64,000 nucleotides of DNA from Streptomyces sp. SCSIO 75703. GTDB taxonomy: Bacteria; Actinomycetota; Actinomycetes; Streptomycetales; Streptomycetaceae. The stretch lies in assembly GCF_036607905.1 (NCBI RefSeq), contig NZ_CP144555.1:2604001-2668000 (forward strand), written 5' to 3'. Shown here piece after piece: positions 16,426 through 24,491 of the stretch (its first letter is position 1; the number at the start of each line of letters is the position of its first letter). The notes beneath the pieces were generated by a model that was given only the letters and a program-made list of their open reading frames with translations, made no database searches and was not told where the DNA came from. The translations under genes were made by a program, and so were the position numbers.

Positions 16426-16977
16426 GTGCAGCGTGAAGGCTCTATCGGCGGCCGTGCCGCGATCCGCATCCGTGCCACGGGAAGCGTGCTCCTGGTCGCG
16501 CATCTCGTGCTGGTGGCCTGGTTCACGCTGCGGCCTCTGGACGTGCCCTGGGTGGCGCCGCCGAATCTGCGTCCGCTGGCCGGTGTCCGGGCCGATCTGG
16601 CGCTGGGCTGGCCGGCGGCGGTGCGTTCGCTGGGAGGATCGCTTCTTCTCTTGGCACCACTCGGCGTCCTGCTGCCCGTGGTGAACGGCCGGCTGGCCGT
16701 TTCGCCGCTCGCGTCCCTGTTGCGGACGACGGCGGCCGCCGCTCTGCTCTCCCTCGGCATCGAGTTGCTCCAGACCGGCGTGCCCGGCCAGGTCGTCGAC
16801 GTCGACTCGCTGTGGCTCAACACCCTCGGCGTGGCGCTCGCGCACCTCGCGGTGGTCCCGGCGGGCCGGGCCCGGCTGCGCCGCAGGGTGGAGCGGGAGC
16901 GGCCGGCGGACCTTCCGCGGGACGAGCCTCTTCAGGGGCGGACCCCGACGATTCCCAGGGTCGGGATCGCACCGTAG
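16426..16977 (+). CDS. VanZ-family membrane protein
   Basis: 183 aa. Four hydrophobic segments can be seen: VLLVAHLVLVAWFTLRP, SLGGSLLLLAPLGVLLPVV, LASLLRTTAAAALLSLGIE and the region after DVDSLWLNTLGVALAHL. The last of these contains the D-x-D-x-x-x-N signature typical of VanZ-like proteins (VDVDSLWLNTLG). The function is uncertain; VanZ proteins are linked to lipid-carrier or glycopeptide tolerance. The C-terminus is polar and Arg-rich. GTG 16426 has an AGGGG RBS. It stands alone between the repeat array and pspC. Confidence 0.8.
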   Translation: MQREGSIGGRAAIRIRATGSVLLVAHLVLVAWFTLRPLDVPWVAPPNLRPLAGVRADLALGWPAAVRSLGGSLLLLAPLGVLLPVVNGRLAVSPLASLLRTTAAAALLSLGIELLQTGVPGQVVDVDSLWLNTLGVALAHLAVVPAGRARLRRRVERERPADLPRDEPLQGRTPTIPRVGIAP

Positions 16978-17071
16978 GGCGAGGCCGCGCACCGGGTCGT
17001 CTCCGTACCGTGGAAGGACGATGAGGGCGGCCGGGCCGGCCGTCCCGCCCCGCGCCGACGAAGGAGCCGCG

Positions 17072-17275
17072 ATGTCCAGCCTCGCCCGTCCCACCCACGG
17101 CCGCATGATCGGCGGAGTGTGTGCCGCGCTGGCACGGCGCTTCGGCACCTCGGCCGGCACCATGCGGGTGCTCTTCCTGCTGTCGTGTCTGCTGCCCGGA
17201 CCGCAGTTCGTCCTCTACCTCGCGCTGTGGGTGCTGCTCCCGTCCGAGGAGGCGGCCGCGCGCCGGGCCTGGTGA
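17072..17275 (+). CDS. PspC-domain small membrane protein
   Basis: 67 aa. The pattern RPTHGRMIGGVCAALARRFG followed by a hydrophobic VLFLLSCLLPGPQFVLYLALWVLLP is the PspC domain. It likely sits in the inner membrane in a stress-response role. ATG 17072 has a strong AAGGAG RBS. The distal part is short, so the protein is essentially one domain. Confidence 0.85.
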   Translation: MSSLARPTHGRMIGGVCAALARRFGTSAGTMRVLFLLSCLLPGPQFVLYLALWVLLPSEEAAARRAW

Positions 17276-17308
17276 CCGGTGCGTGCCACGGGTCGCACCG
17301 TGTCCCGG

Positions 17309-17356
17309 CACGCCGAAGGGGCGCACCCGTGCGTACGGGTGCGCCCCTTCGGCGTG
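17309..17356. terminator. Bidirectional terminator
   Basis: A perfect 22-bp stem (17309-17330 with 17335-17356) and a 4-nt GCGT loop, between the ends of the convergent PspC and secreted-protein genes. Confidence 0.9.
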
Positions 17357-17374
17357 TCGTGGGGGGTGTCGGGC

Positions 17375-17740
17375 TCAGCCGAGCGGGATGCCGTTGACCG
17401 GCAGACCCTGGGTGGGCAGACCCTGGGTGGGCAGACCGCCGAGCAGGCCGGCCACCGGCTTGGTCGGGCCCTGGGAGATCTGCTCGTCGAGGAGCTGTTC
17501 GGCGACCGGCTGCGCCGCGGACAGGCCGCGCCCGGCGATGCCCGTGCCCTGGGTCAGCGCGTTGCCCGCGCCCGGCAGCGCCTCGGAGACCGACTCGGCG
17601 GGCAGCGTGCGGGCGACGCCGTCCAGCGTCTGGGCGGCGTCCGGCAGCGCCGGGGCGGCGTTGGCCGCGCCCGCGCCGGCGGCGGCGAAGGCGGCACCGA
17701 GGGCGGCGATGCCGAGGGTCTTGGCGGCAGACTGCTTCAT
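17375..17740 (-). CDS. Small secreted protein with short C-terminal repeats
   Basis: 121 aa. Signal peptide MKQSAAKTLGIAALGAAFAAA with cleavage near GAANAAPAL. The mature protein is Ala/Leu/Pro rich without Cys and ends in LPTQGLPTQGLPVNG, encoded by two exact 15-bp repeats (17401-17430). Overall style resembles the secreted protein at 9437-9850. The function is not recognised. ATG 17740 gives a normal signal peptide. Confidence 0.75.
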   Translation of the reverse strand: MKQSAAKTLGIAALGAAFAAAGAGAANAAPALPDAAQTLDGVARTLPAESVSEALPGAGNALTQGTGIAGRGLSAAQPVAEQLLDEQISQGPTKPVAGLLGGLPTQGLPTQGLPVNGIPLG

Positions 17741-17917
17741 GGAATGCGTCCTCGAAACGGTATATGGGGAGGTGAGCGGTTTCCCGACCGTAAACACGCC
17801 ACGCCGCCCGCGGCAAACATCGAAATGCGGACACCTGGTGAACGCCCGTCCACATTCCGGATCGCCGCCCGATGTGCTCTCTCTGCACGTGACAGGAAAG
17901 CCGCAGGTGGGGCCCGG

Positions 17918-19048
17918 TTACTGGAACAGCCATTCGGACTTCAGTTCTGCATATCCGGGCTTGATCACGTCATTGATCATGGCCAGCCGTTCATCGAAAG
18001 GGATGAATGCTGACTTCATCGCATTGACGGAGAACCACTGCAGATCGTCGAGCGTGTAAGCGAATGCGCCGACCAGGTGCTCGAATTCCTGGGACAGGCT
18101 GGTGTGGGACATCAGCCTGTTGTCCGTGTTGACCGTCACGCGGAAGTACAGCCGGCGCAGCAGCCCGATCGGGTGCTCGGCGTAGGAGTCCGCCGCGCCG
18201 GTCTGGAGGTTGGAGCTGGGGCACATCTCCAGGGGGATGCGTTTGTCGCGCACATAGGAGGCGAGCCGGCCGAGGCGCACGGTGCCGTCCTCGGCGACCT
18301 CGATGTCGTCGATGATGCGCACGCCGTGCCCGAGCCGGTCGGCGCCGCACCACTGGAGCGCCTGCCAGATGGACGGCAGCCCGAACGCCTCGCCGGCGTG
18401 GATGGTGAAGTGGTTGTTCTCGCGCTTCAGGTACTCGAAGGCGTCCAGGTGCCGGGTGGGCGGGTAGCCGGCCTCGGCGCCCGCGATGTCGAAGCCGACA
18501 ACGCCCTCGTCGCGGTAGCGGTTGGCCAGCTCGGCGATCTCCAGGGCGCGTGCGGCGTGCCGCATGGCGGTGAGCAGGGCGCCGACGCGGATCCGGCGGC
18601 CGTTCTCCCGGGCCCGCCGTTCTCCCTCCCGGAACCCCTCGTTGACGGCCTCGACGACCTCTTCCAGGCCGAGGCCGCCCTCCAGGTGCTGTTCGGGGGC
18701 GTAGCGCACCTCGGCGTAGACAATGCCGTCCTCGGCGAGGTCCTCGGCGCACTCGGCGGCGACGCGCACCAGGGCGTCGCGGGTCTGCATGACGCCGACG
18801 GTGTGGGAGAACGTCTCCAGGTACCGCTCCAGCGAACCGGAGTCGGCGGCCTCGCGGAACCACGCGCCGAGCAGGTCGGGTTCGGTCTCGGGCAGCCCCC
18901 GGTAGCCGGTGGCGTGGGCGAGGTCGGCGACGGTGCCGGGGCGCAGCCCGCCGTCGAGGTGGTCGTGGAGGAGGACCTTGGGCGCGCGGCGGATCTGGTC
19001 GGGGGTCGGAGTCTTCGCGGAGGGCTTCTCGGTGCGGTGGCTCGTCAT
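17918..19048 (-). CDS. add: Adenosine deaminase
   Basis: 376 aa. Deaminates adenosine and deoxyadenosine to inosine forms, which PNP then cleaves. Metal-binding HDHLDGG (His-x-His) near residues 24-30, the proton-shuttle segment [16 protein letters not shown], and the C-terminal [15 protein letters not shown] with the metal and catalytic Asp are all present. ATG 19048 is preceded by a TACAGT -10-like element (19055-19060) that ends 6 nt upstream, so the mRNA is probably leaderless. The perfect operator CTACGCGCGTAG lies directly upstream (19065-19076). Confidence 0.95.
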   Translation of the reverse strand: MTSHRTEKPSAKTPTPDQIRRAPKVLLHDHLDGGLRPGTVADLAHATGYRGLPETEPDLLGAWFREAADSGSLERYLETFSHTVGVMQTRDALVRVAAECAEDLAEDGIVYAEVRYAPEQHLEGGLGLEEVVEAVNEGFREGERRARENGRRIRVGALLTAMRHAARALEIAELANRYRDEGVVGFDIAGAEAGYPPTRHLDAFEYLKRENNHFTIHAGEAFGLPSIWQALQWCGADRLGHGVRIIDDIEVAEDGTVRLGRLASYVRDKRIPLEMCPSSNLQTGAADSYAEHPIGLLRRLYFRVTVNTDNRLMSHTSLSQEFEHLVGAFAYTLDDLQWFSVNAMKSAFIPFDERLAMINDVIKPGYAELKSEWLFQ

Positions 19049-19064
19049 TTCCGCACTGTAGCTC

Positions 19065-19076
19065 CTACGCGCGTAG
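19065..19076. promoter_or_regulatory. Operator palindrome CTACGCGCGTAG, add promoter
   Basis: Perfect 12-bp palindrome, 4 bp upstream of the TACAGT -10 of add on the minus strand. Same sequence as upstream of PNP, deoC and the ABC ATPase. Confidence 0.75.
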
Positions 19077-19110
19077 AGCGGCAGGGTCCCCGCAACGCGC
19101 CACCCCGGCG

Positions 19111-19257
19111 GACCGGGGACGCCTCGCATCCGACCGGGGACCCCTCGCATCCGATCGGAGACACGCGCGAGACGAGCGGGGAGACGCCGCTACGGGCGGG
19201 GACACGCCCGGAAACCGCCGGGCAACGCACTCCCCCGGACGGGAACACGCCGTCGAT
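19111..19257. repeat. 21-bp degenerate tandem repeat, seven units
   Basis: Seven consecutive 21-bp units run from 19111 to 19257. The first two are almost identical (20 of 21), the rest more diverged. The consensus is close to GACCGGGGACACGCCCGCAT. It fills the space between the add operator and the promoter of the alpha/beta hydrolase gene. Confidence 0.75.
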
Positions 19258-19316
19258 ACGCAAAGGTGACCGCGAGGACGGGTGGCGGGCGTGGCGTCTT
19301 CTGAGAATGTTCTGTC

Positions 19317-20090
19317 ATGGCAGAGCAAACGACGCCGGACCGGCGGGCCCGGCTGGGGCGGACGCTCGGCCCGGAGGGGGCCGTGGTGGGCGGGGTGGTG
19401 CTGCTGCTCCCCGGGGGCGACGAGGTGTCCGGGCGCAGACCGTCGCCGCTGCTGGGTACCGCGTCGGTGCGCGCGCTCGGGCGGCGGCTGGCCCGCGCGG
19501 GCCGGGCGGGCGCCCCCGAGGGGGTCCTGGCCGCGCACGTGGTGCACTACCGTCGCCGCGGCTGGAACGGCGCCGAGGCCGATCTCGCGCGCGACGCCGC
19601 CTGGGCCGCCGACGAGGCGGTACGGCTCCACGGCGACGTCCCCGTCTGTCTGGCCGGGCTCGGCATGGGCGGCCGGGCGGCGCTGCGGGCCGGCGGTCAC
19701 GAGGCGGTCGCCTCCGTCCTCGCGGTCGCGCCGTGGCTGCCCGACGAGGCGCCGGGCGGGCCGGCGGAACCGGTGAAGCAGCTCGCCGGGCGCCGGGTGC
19801 TGATCGTGCACGGCACCAAGGACACGCGTAGTGACCCGGAGTTGTCGTTCCGGCTGGCGGCGCGGGCGAAGAAGGCCAACCGGGACGTGTGCCGTTTCGA
19901 AGTGCACGCCGACGGCCACGGGTTACGCGCCTACCGGGACGAAGTCGCCGCGCTGGCCGCGGACTTCGTGCTCGGCACCCTCCTCGGGCGGCCCTTCTCG
20001 CGACCGGTGCGGGACGCGTTCGCCGCACCGCCCCCGCTCGGGCTGCGGATGCCGCTCGCCTCCGGTTTCGGCCGGTCACCGCGCCGCTGA
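19317..20090 (+). CDS. Alpha/beta-hydrolase-fold protein lacking the usual nucleophile
   Basis: 257 aa. The fold is supported by VVLLLPGGDEVSGRR near the N-terminus (oxyanion loop), VLIVHGTKDTRSDPELS (Asp region) and VHADGHGLRAY (His). The nucleophile elbow, usually GxSxGG, reads GLGMGG, with Gly at the Ser position, so ordinary esterase chemistry is unlikely. A TTA leucine codon at 19923-19925, the only one I found in the window's called genes, would make translation depend on the bldA tRNA. The gene is divergent from add; ATG 19317 follows a GAGAAT -10-like sequence. Confidence 0.75.
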   Translation: MAEQTTPDRRARLGRTLGPEGAVVGGVVLLLPGGDEVSGRRPSPLLGTASVRALGRRLARAGRAGAPEGVLAAHVVHYRRRGWNGAEADLARDAAWAADEAVRLHGDVPVCLAGLGMGGRAALRAGGHEAVASVLAVAPWLPDEAPGGPAEPVKQLAGRRVLIVHGTKDTRSDPELSFRLAARAKKANRDVCRFEVHADGHGLRAYRDEVAALAADFVLGTLLGRPFSRPVRDAFAAPPPLGLRMPLASGFGRSPRR

Positions 20091-20099
20091 CCCCCGACG

Positions 20100-20166
20100 A
20101 CCCACGGCCCGGGACCCAGGGCCCGGAACCCACGGCCCGGGACCCAGGGCCCGGAACCCACGGCCG
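20100..20166. repeat. 28-bp direct repeat, 2.4 copies
   Basis: Two exact 28-bp units (20100-20127 and 20128-20155) and 11 bp of a third, each containing a CCGGGACCCAGGGCCCGG near-palindrome. They lie between the convergent hydrolase and LysR genes and may act as a terminator. Confidence 0.85.
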
Positions 20167-20272
20167 GCGGCCGGCCCCGTCCGCCGGCCTCCGGTTCCGT
20201 CGTGGTGACCTCCGGAGGAGCACGCACCACCGGAACTCGCCGCCCTCACCTCCCTCACCCCTCCCCCACCCC

Positions 20273-21226
20273 TCACCCCGGTACCAGCGTCCCCCGGCGG
20301 GAGAGCAGGAACTTCTTGAAGGCGGCCACCGGGGGCGTGTCCGTGCGCCCCGCCAGCCAGGCGACGCCGATCTCGCGGGCGGCGCGCGGCGCGGTGACGG
20401 TCAGTTCGACGACGCCGGGGCGGGGGACGGCGGGCGGCGGCAGCAGGGCGACGCCGAGCCCGGCCGCGACCAGCCCGCGCAGCGTCTCCGCCTCCTCCCC
20501 CTCGAAGGCCACCCGGGGCCGGAAACCGGCCTCCTTGCACAGGGCGTCGGTGATGCGGCGCAGTCCGTAGCCGGGCTCCAGGGTCACGAAGGTCTCGTCG
20601 GCCGCCTCGGCGAGGCGGATGCGCCGCCGCCCGGCCAGCCGGTGGTCGGCCGGGACCACGAGGCGCAGCTTCTGCTCGTCCAGCCGCCGGGCGACGAGGT
20701 CGGGGGCGTCGGGCACGGGGGAGGTGAGGCACAGGTCCAGTTCGCCGGCGCGCAGCCGCTCCAGCATGGCCTCGCCGTAGTTCTGGACCAGGCTGAAGCG
20801 GACGCGGGGGTGGTCGGCGCGGAAGTCGTGCAGCAGGCCGGGCACGGTCTCGGCGCCCATGGTGTGCAGGAAGCCGAAGGCGACCTTGCCGGCCGCCGGG
20901 TCGGCGTCGGCGCGGACCTCCTCGGCGGCCCGTTCGACCTCGGCCAGGGCGCGTTCGACGGAGCCGAGGAAGGTACGCCCGGCCGGGGTGAGGGCGAGGG
21001 TGCGTCCGCGGCGCACGAACAGGTCGACGCCGAGGTCGGCTTCGAGCCGTACGAGGGCCCGGGAGAGGGTCGACTGGGGGACGTTCATCTCCTGGGCGGC
21101 GCGGGTGACGTGCTCGGTGCGCGCGACGCCGGCGAAGTGCGCGAGGCGTGGCGCCAGGAGCGTCACGATGTCTTCCGTGTTACCGGACGGTGACAGGCGG
21201 GTCGCTGAGCTGGGCTGATGCACCAT
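20273..21226 (-). CDS. LysR-family transcriptional regulator
   Basis: 317 aa. The N-terminal helix-turn-helix includes FAGVARTEHVTRAAQEMN then QSTLSRALVRLEADLGVDLF. A periplasmic-binding-like effector domain follows from about residue 95 (GKVAFGFLHTMGAETVPGLL). The gene is divergent from an MFS exporter with only 63 bp between starts, the classic arrangement of a regulator and its target. The shared gap holds ATGGCGGATCCAT, an imperfect palindrome that could be the LysR site. ATG 21226 is preferred over an upstream in-frame ATG at 21253. Confidence 0.88.
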   Translation of the reverse strand: MVHQPSSATRLSPSGNTEDIVTLLAPRLAHFAGVARTEHVTRAAQEMNVPQSTLSRALVRLEADLGVDLFVRRGRTLALTPAGRTFLGSVERALAEVERAAEEVRADADPAAGKVAFGFLHTMGAETVPGLLHDFRADHPRVRFSLVQNYGEAMLERLRAGELDLCLTSPVPDAPDLVARRLDEQKLRLVVPADHRLAGRRRIRLAEAADETFVTLEPGYGLRRITDALCKEAGFRPRVAFEGEEAETLRGLVAAGLGVALLPPPAVPRPGVVELTVTAPRAAREIGVAWLAGRTDTPPVAAFKKFLLSRRGTLVPG

Positions 21227-21289
21227 GGGAACGATTATGGCGGATCCATGCATTGGACGGATCAGTCGCGGGCTCCGTACCGTCGCAGC

Positions 21290-22597
21290 ATGAATCCCGC
21301 CGATACCGGGGCGTCCACGACCGTGGACGCCGGCTCCTCCGTCCCACTCGTCTCACCCGCCTCGGACCGTGACTCCCGGATGACCCCGGGCGGCCCCGGC
21401 TACCGCCGGATGAGCCTCGCCCTCTTCCTCGCGGGCGTGGCGACCTTCGCCCTCCTCTACTCCACCCAGGCGCTGCTGCCGCTGATCTCCGGCGACCTCG
21501 GGGTGACGGCCGGCGACGCGAGCTGGACGGTGGCCGCCGCGACCGGCGGGCTGGCCCTCTTCGTCCTGCCGATGAGCGCCCTGTCGGAGCGTTTCGGACG
21601 GCGCACCCTGATGACCGCGTCGCTGACCGTCGCCGTCGCGGTCGGCCTGCTGGTCCCCTTCGCCCCCTCGCTGGGCGCGCTGGTCGCGCTGCGGGCGGTG
21701 CAGGGAGCGGCGCTGGCCGGGCTGCCCGCGTCGGCGACCGCCTACCTCGCGGAGGAGGTGCGTCCGCGGGCGCTGGTCGGCGCGATCGGCCTCTTCGTGG
21801 CGGGCAACAGCGTCGGCGGGATGAGCGGCCGGGTCATCACCGGCTGGGTCGCGCAGGAGTGGGGCTGGCGGGTCGCCGTCGGAGTGGTCGGCCTGGTGGC
21901 GGTGGTGTGCGCGGTCGCGTTCCGGCTGCTGCTGCCGGCGCCGCGGCACTTCACGCGGGGGTCGCTGCGCCCGCGCGTCCTGGTGCGCGCGGTCCGCGAC
22001 CACCTGGCGAACCCGCTGCTGCGCCGCCTGTACGCGATCGGCGCGCTCTTCATGACGGTCTTCGGCGGTGTCTACACGGTCATCGGGTACCGGCTGGCCG
22101 ACGAGCCGTTCGCGCTGCCGCAGGGGCTGATCGGCTCGATCTTCCTGGTCTACCTGGTGGGCACGGTCTCGGCGTCGGCGTCGGGCCGTCTGGTGGACCG
22201 GCTGGGGCGGCGTGGGGCGCTGTACCTGGGTGGCGGGACGACGGCGGTGGGCCTGGTGCTCTCCCTGGCGGACTCCCTGCCGCTGGTGCTGGCGGGGCTG
22301 GTGCTGATCACGGCGGGCTTCTTCGCGGGGCACGCGGTGGCCTCCTCGGCGGTCGGCCGGACCGCGCAGCACGGCCGCGCCCAGGCGTCGGCGCTGTACC
22401 AGTCCGCCTACTACATCGGCTCCAGCGCGGGCAGCACGGCCGGCGCGGTCGCCTTCCACGCGGCGGGCTGGTCCGGCACGGTCGGGGTGGGGCTGCTGGC
22501 GGTGCTGGGCGTCGCGGCCATCACCCTGGCCGGGTCGCTGGCGGCCCGGCGCGAGGACGCCCGCACCCCGGTGCGGGCCCTGGGCCTCACGCGCTGA
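21290..22597 (+). CDS. MFS transporter (drug/metabolite exporter type)
   Basis: 435 aa. An N-terminal polar stretch of about 40 residues is followed by twelve hydrophobic segments. MFS motif A appears as ALSERFGRRTL in the first half and GRLVDRLGRRGAL in the second, and GIELL-like loops are absent. The fit is to the small-molecule export groups (YnfM/CmlA-like); the substrate is unknown. Divergent from the LysR gene, which probably controls it. ATG 21290 places the first helix normally; upstream in-frame starts overlap the LysR gene. Confidence 0.88.
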   Translation: MNPADTGASTTVDAGSSVPLVSPASDRDSRMTPGGPGYRRMSLALFLAGVATFALLYSTQALLPLISGDLGVTAGDASWTVAAATGGLALFVLPMSALSERFGRRTLMTASLTVAVAVGLLVPFAPSLGALVALRAVQGAALAGLPASATAYLAEEVRPRALVGAIGLFVAGNSVGGMSGRVITGWVAQEWGWRVAVGVVGLVAVVCAVAFRLLLPAPRHFTRGSLRPRVLVRAVRDHLANPLLRRLYAIGALFMTVFGGVYTVIGYRLADEPFALPQGLIGSIFLVYLVGTVSASASGRLVDRLGRRGALYLGGGTTAVGLVLSLADSLPLVLAGLVLITAGFFAGHAVASSAVGRTAQHGRAQASALYQSAYYIGSSAGSTAGAVAFHAAGWSGTVGVGLLAVLGVAAITLAGSLAARREDARTPVRALGLTR

Positions 22598-22704
22598 CCT
22601 GGGCCTTCGCCGGCTCCCCAGGCCGTTGTCGGAGCCCTGCGGTAATTTCCGGAGTGCGCGGGCGACCGTGCGCGCGACGGGACGGCCACAGGGGTGGGTG
22701 GACG

Positions 22705-23709
22705 ATGACCAAGGGGACCGCGACACCGGAGCTGGAGTCGGCGCTGGAGAAGCACCGGGTCGAGCTGACGGGGTACTGCTACCGGATGCTGGGCTCCTCC
22801 TTCGAGGCCGAGGACGCCGTCCAGGACACCCTGGTCCGCGCCTGGCGGGGGTACGGCTCCTTCGAGGGCCGCTCCAGCCTGCGTTCCTGGCTGTACCGGA
22901 TCGCCACCAACGTCTGCCTGGACATGCTGGCCGCGGGTAAGAGGCGGGCCCGGCCGGTGGACCTGACCGACGCGACACCGCTGGCCCGTGCCGCGCTCAC
23001 GCCCCGCCCGGATCACACCTGGCTGGAACCGGTGCCGGACGGGCGGGTGCTGCCGACGACCGAGGACCCGGCGGAGGCCGCCGTCGCCAAGGAGTCGGTG
23101 CGGCTCGCCTTCCTGGCCGCCCTCCAGCGGCTGCCGCCCAGGCAGCGGGCGGTGCTGATCCTGCGGGAGGTGCTGGCCTGGCGGGCGAGCGAGGTCGCCG
23201 AACTGCTCGGCACCTCGGTCCCCTCGGTCAACAGCGCCCTCCAGCGCGCCCGCGCGACGCTGGCCGCGCGGGACGAGCGGGCCGCCGAGGCGGAGGTGTC
23301 CGATCCGCTCGACGAGCGGCAGCGCCGGCTCCTGGAGCGCTACGTGGCCGCCTTCGAGGGGTACGACATGGCGGCCCTGACGGCGCTGCTGCACGAGGAC
23401 GCGGTGATGACGATGCCGCCGTTCGACCTGTGGCTGGCGGGCCCCTCGGACATCACCGGGTTCATGACGACGCTGGGCGCCTCCTGCGCGGGCTCGCGGC
23501 TGCTGCCGGTCCGGGCCAACGGGCTGCCCGGGTTCGCGCAGTACAAGCCGGACCCGGAGGCGGGCGGCTTCACGCCGTGGGCGGTCCAGGTGCTGGAGGT
23601 GTCACGGGGCCGGATCACCGGGTTCCACTGCTTCCTCGACACCGCGCGGTGGTTCCCGCTGTTCGGGCTGCCGCTCCGTCTCGAAGCGGAGGCCGGCCAG
23701 GTCGAGTAG
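22705..23709 (+). CDS. ECF sigma factor with C-terminal SnoaL-like domain
   Basis: 334 aa. Region 2 is at about residues 15-80 (LTGYCYRMLGSSFEAEDAVQ, then SLRSWLYRIATNVCLDML). Region 4 is at about 130-190 (LPPRQRAVLILREVLAWRASEVAELL). The C-terminal 120 residues (LLERYVAAFEGYDMAALTALL, then the TMPPFDLWLAG segment) are a SnoaL/NTF2-like domain. This matches the ECF groups whose own C-terminal domain replaces a separate anti-sigma factor (TIGR02960-like). No anti-sigma gene is adjacent, in agreement. ATG 22705 follows a GGGTGG-rich stretch. The 3' end overlaps the STAS gene on the other strand. Confidence 0.88.
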   Translation: MTKGTATPELESALEKHRVELTGYCYRMLGSSFEAEDAVQDTLVRAWRGYGSFEGRSSLRSWLYRIATNVCLDMLAAGKRRARPVDLTDATPLARAALTPRPDHTWLEPVPDGRVLPTTEDPAEAAVAKESVRLAFLAALQRLPPRQRAVLILREVLAWRASEVAELLGTSVPSVNSALQRARATLAARDERAAEAEVSDPLDERQRRLLERYVAAFEGYDMAALTALLHEDAVMTMPPFDLWLAGPSDITGFMTTLGASCAGSRLLPVRANGLPGFAQYKPDPEAGGFTPWAVQVLEVSRGRITGFHCFLDTARWFPLFGLPLRLEAEAGQVE

Positions 23710-23988
23710 GGCGAGCAGGGCGGGGTCCGGGTCGCGCAGCCGGACGCGGCCGCCGGCCCGGCGGGCGGTGAGTTCCAGCCGGGCCAGCAGGTCGACGGTG
23801 CCGAGTCCGGCCCGTCCGAGCCCGCCGAGGTCCACCACCACGACCCCGGCCCCGGTGGCACGCAGGCGTGCGCGCACCCCGGCACAGAGCCGGGGCACCT
23901 CGCCCCGGGGGACGGGCCCGGACAGCACGAGTACGGCGGGTGTCACGGCCTCCACGTGCGGTAGACCGGCACGCCGTCCGGAACTCAT
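23602..23988 (-). CDS. STAS-domain protein (anti-sigma-factor antagonist-like)
   Basis: 128 aa. VEAVTPAVLVLSGPVPRGEVPRL, VVVVDLGGLGRAGLGTVDLLARLELTARRAGGRVRL and LLDLAGL follow the STAS beta-alpha order. The loop that normally carries the phosphorylatable Ser/Thr has GRAGLGTVD, with Thr as a possible site. The last 108 bp run antisense into the 3' end of the ECF sigma gene. The partner kinase or anti-sigma factor is not in the window. ATG 23988 is the natural start. Confidence 0.65.
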   Translation of the reverse strand: MSSGRRAGLPHVEAVTPAVLVLSGPVPRGEVPRLCAGVRARLRATGAGVVVVDLGGLGRAGLGTVDLLARLELTARRAGGRVRLRDPDPALLALLDLAGLRFETERQPEQREPPRGVEEAVEPGDPAP

Positions 23989-24491
23989 CGGCGTGCGGAC
24001 CGGCGGAGATCACATTGACCCGGGCTCGGCCCGCGCCGGAGGGTGGGCCCCATGCCCCGCAGCCCCCGTCCGTCACCCCGTCCCCGCACGCCACGCCGAC
24101 CCCGTCGCCCCCATGGTCCCCGACAGCCCCGCAGCGGCTCCCGTACACCGCACAGTCCCCGCACGACGGGCTCCCGCCCCCGGCGCCGCCCCTCCCCCGG
24201 CACCCGCCCCCGCACAGCCAGTACGACCCGCACGACTCCCCTGTCCCACCCGGAACCCGGTCGCCACGCGGCGACCCACGCTCCGTCCGGCGCCCTCCCC
24301 CCTCCCGGCGCCTTCCCTCCCCCCGGGACGGTCCGTCCTCCCGGAGCAGTCCGTCTCCCCGGGACGGTCCGTCCCCCCGGAGCCGTCCGTCCCCCCGGAG
24401 CCGTCCGTCCGTCGGGGACGGTCGTCCGTCACGCCGGGGCCGTCCTCCGGCCCGGGGCCGCCGGAGGGCTCTCCTCCGGGGAGGGGGCGCC
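23989..24491. repeat. Gene-free spacer with five 18-bp repeats
   Basis: 503 bp between the STAS gene and the carrier gene. At 24323-24412 five contiguous 18-bp units of the type CCGGRRCSGTCCGTCCCC occur. The rest is low-complexity C/G with no convincing gene. The frame of the carrier stays open through this region but codes only Pro/Arg/Ser runs. Confidence 0.75.

Noticed and set aside
15693..16684. Open frames on both strands in the repeat array, up to 290 codons
   Set aside because: They are Arg/Pro/Gly-only and span the degenerate repeats, with no RBS or family similarity. High GC leaves such frames open by chance.
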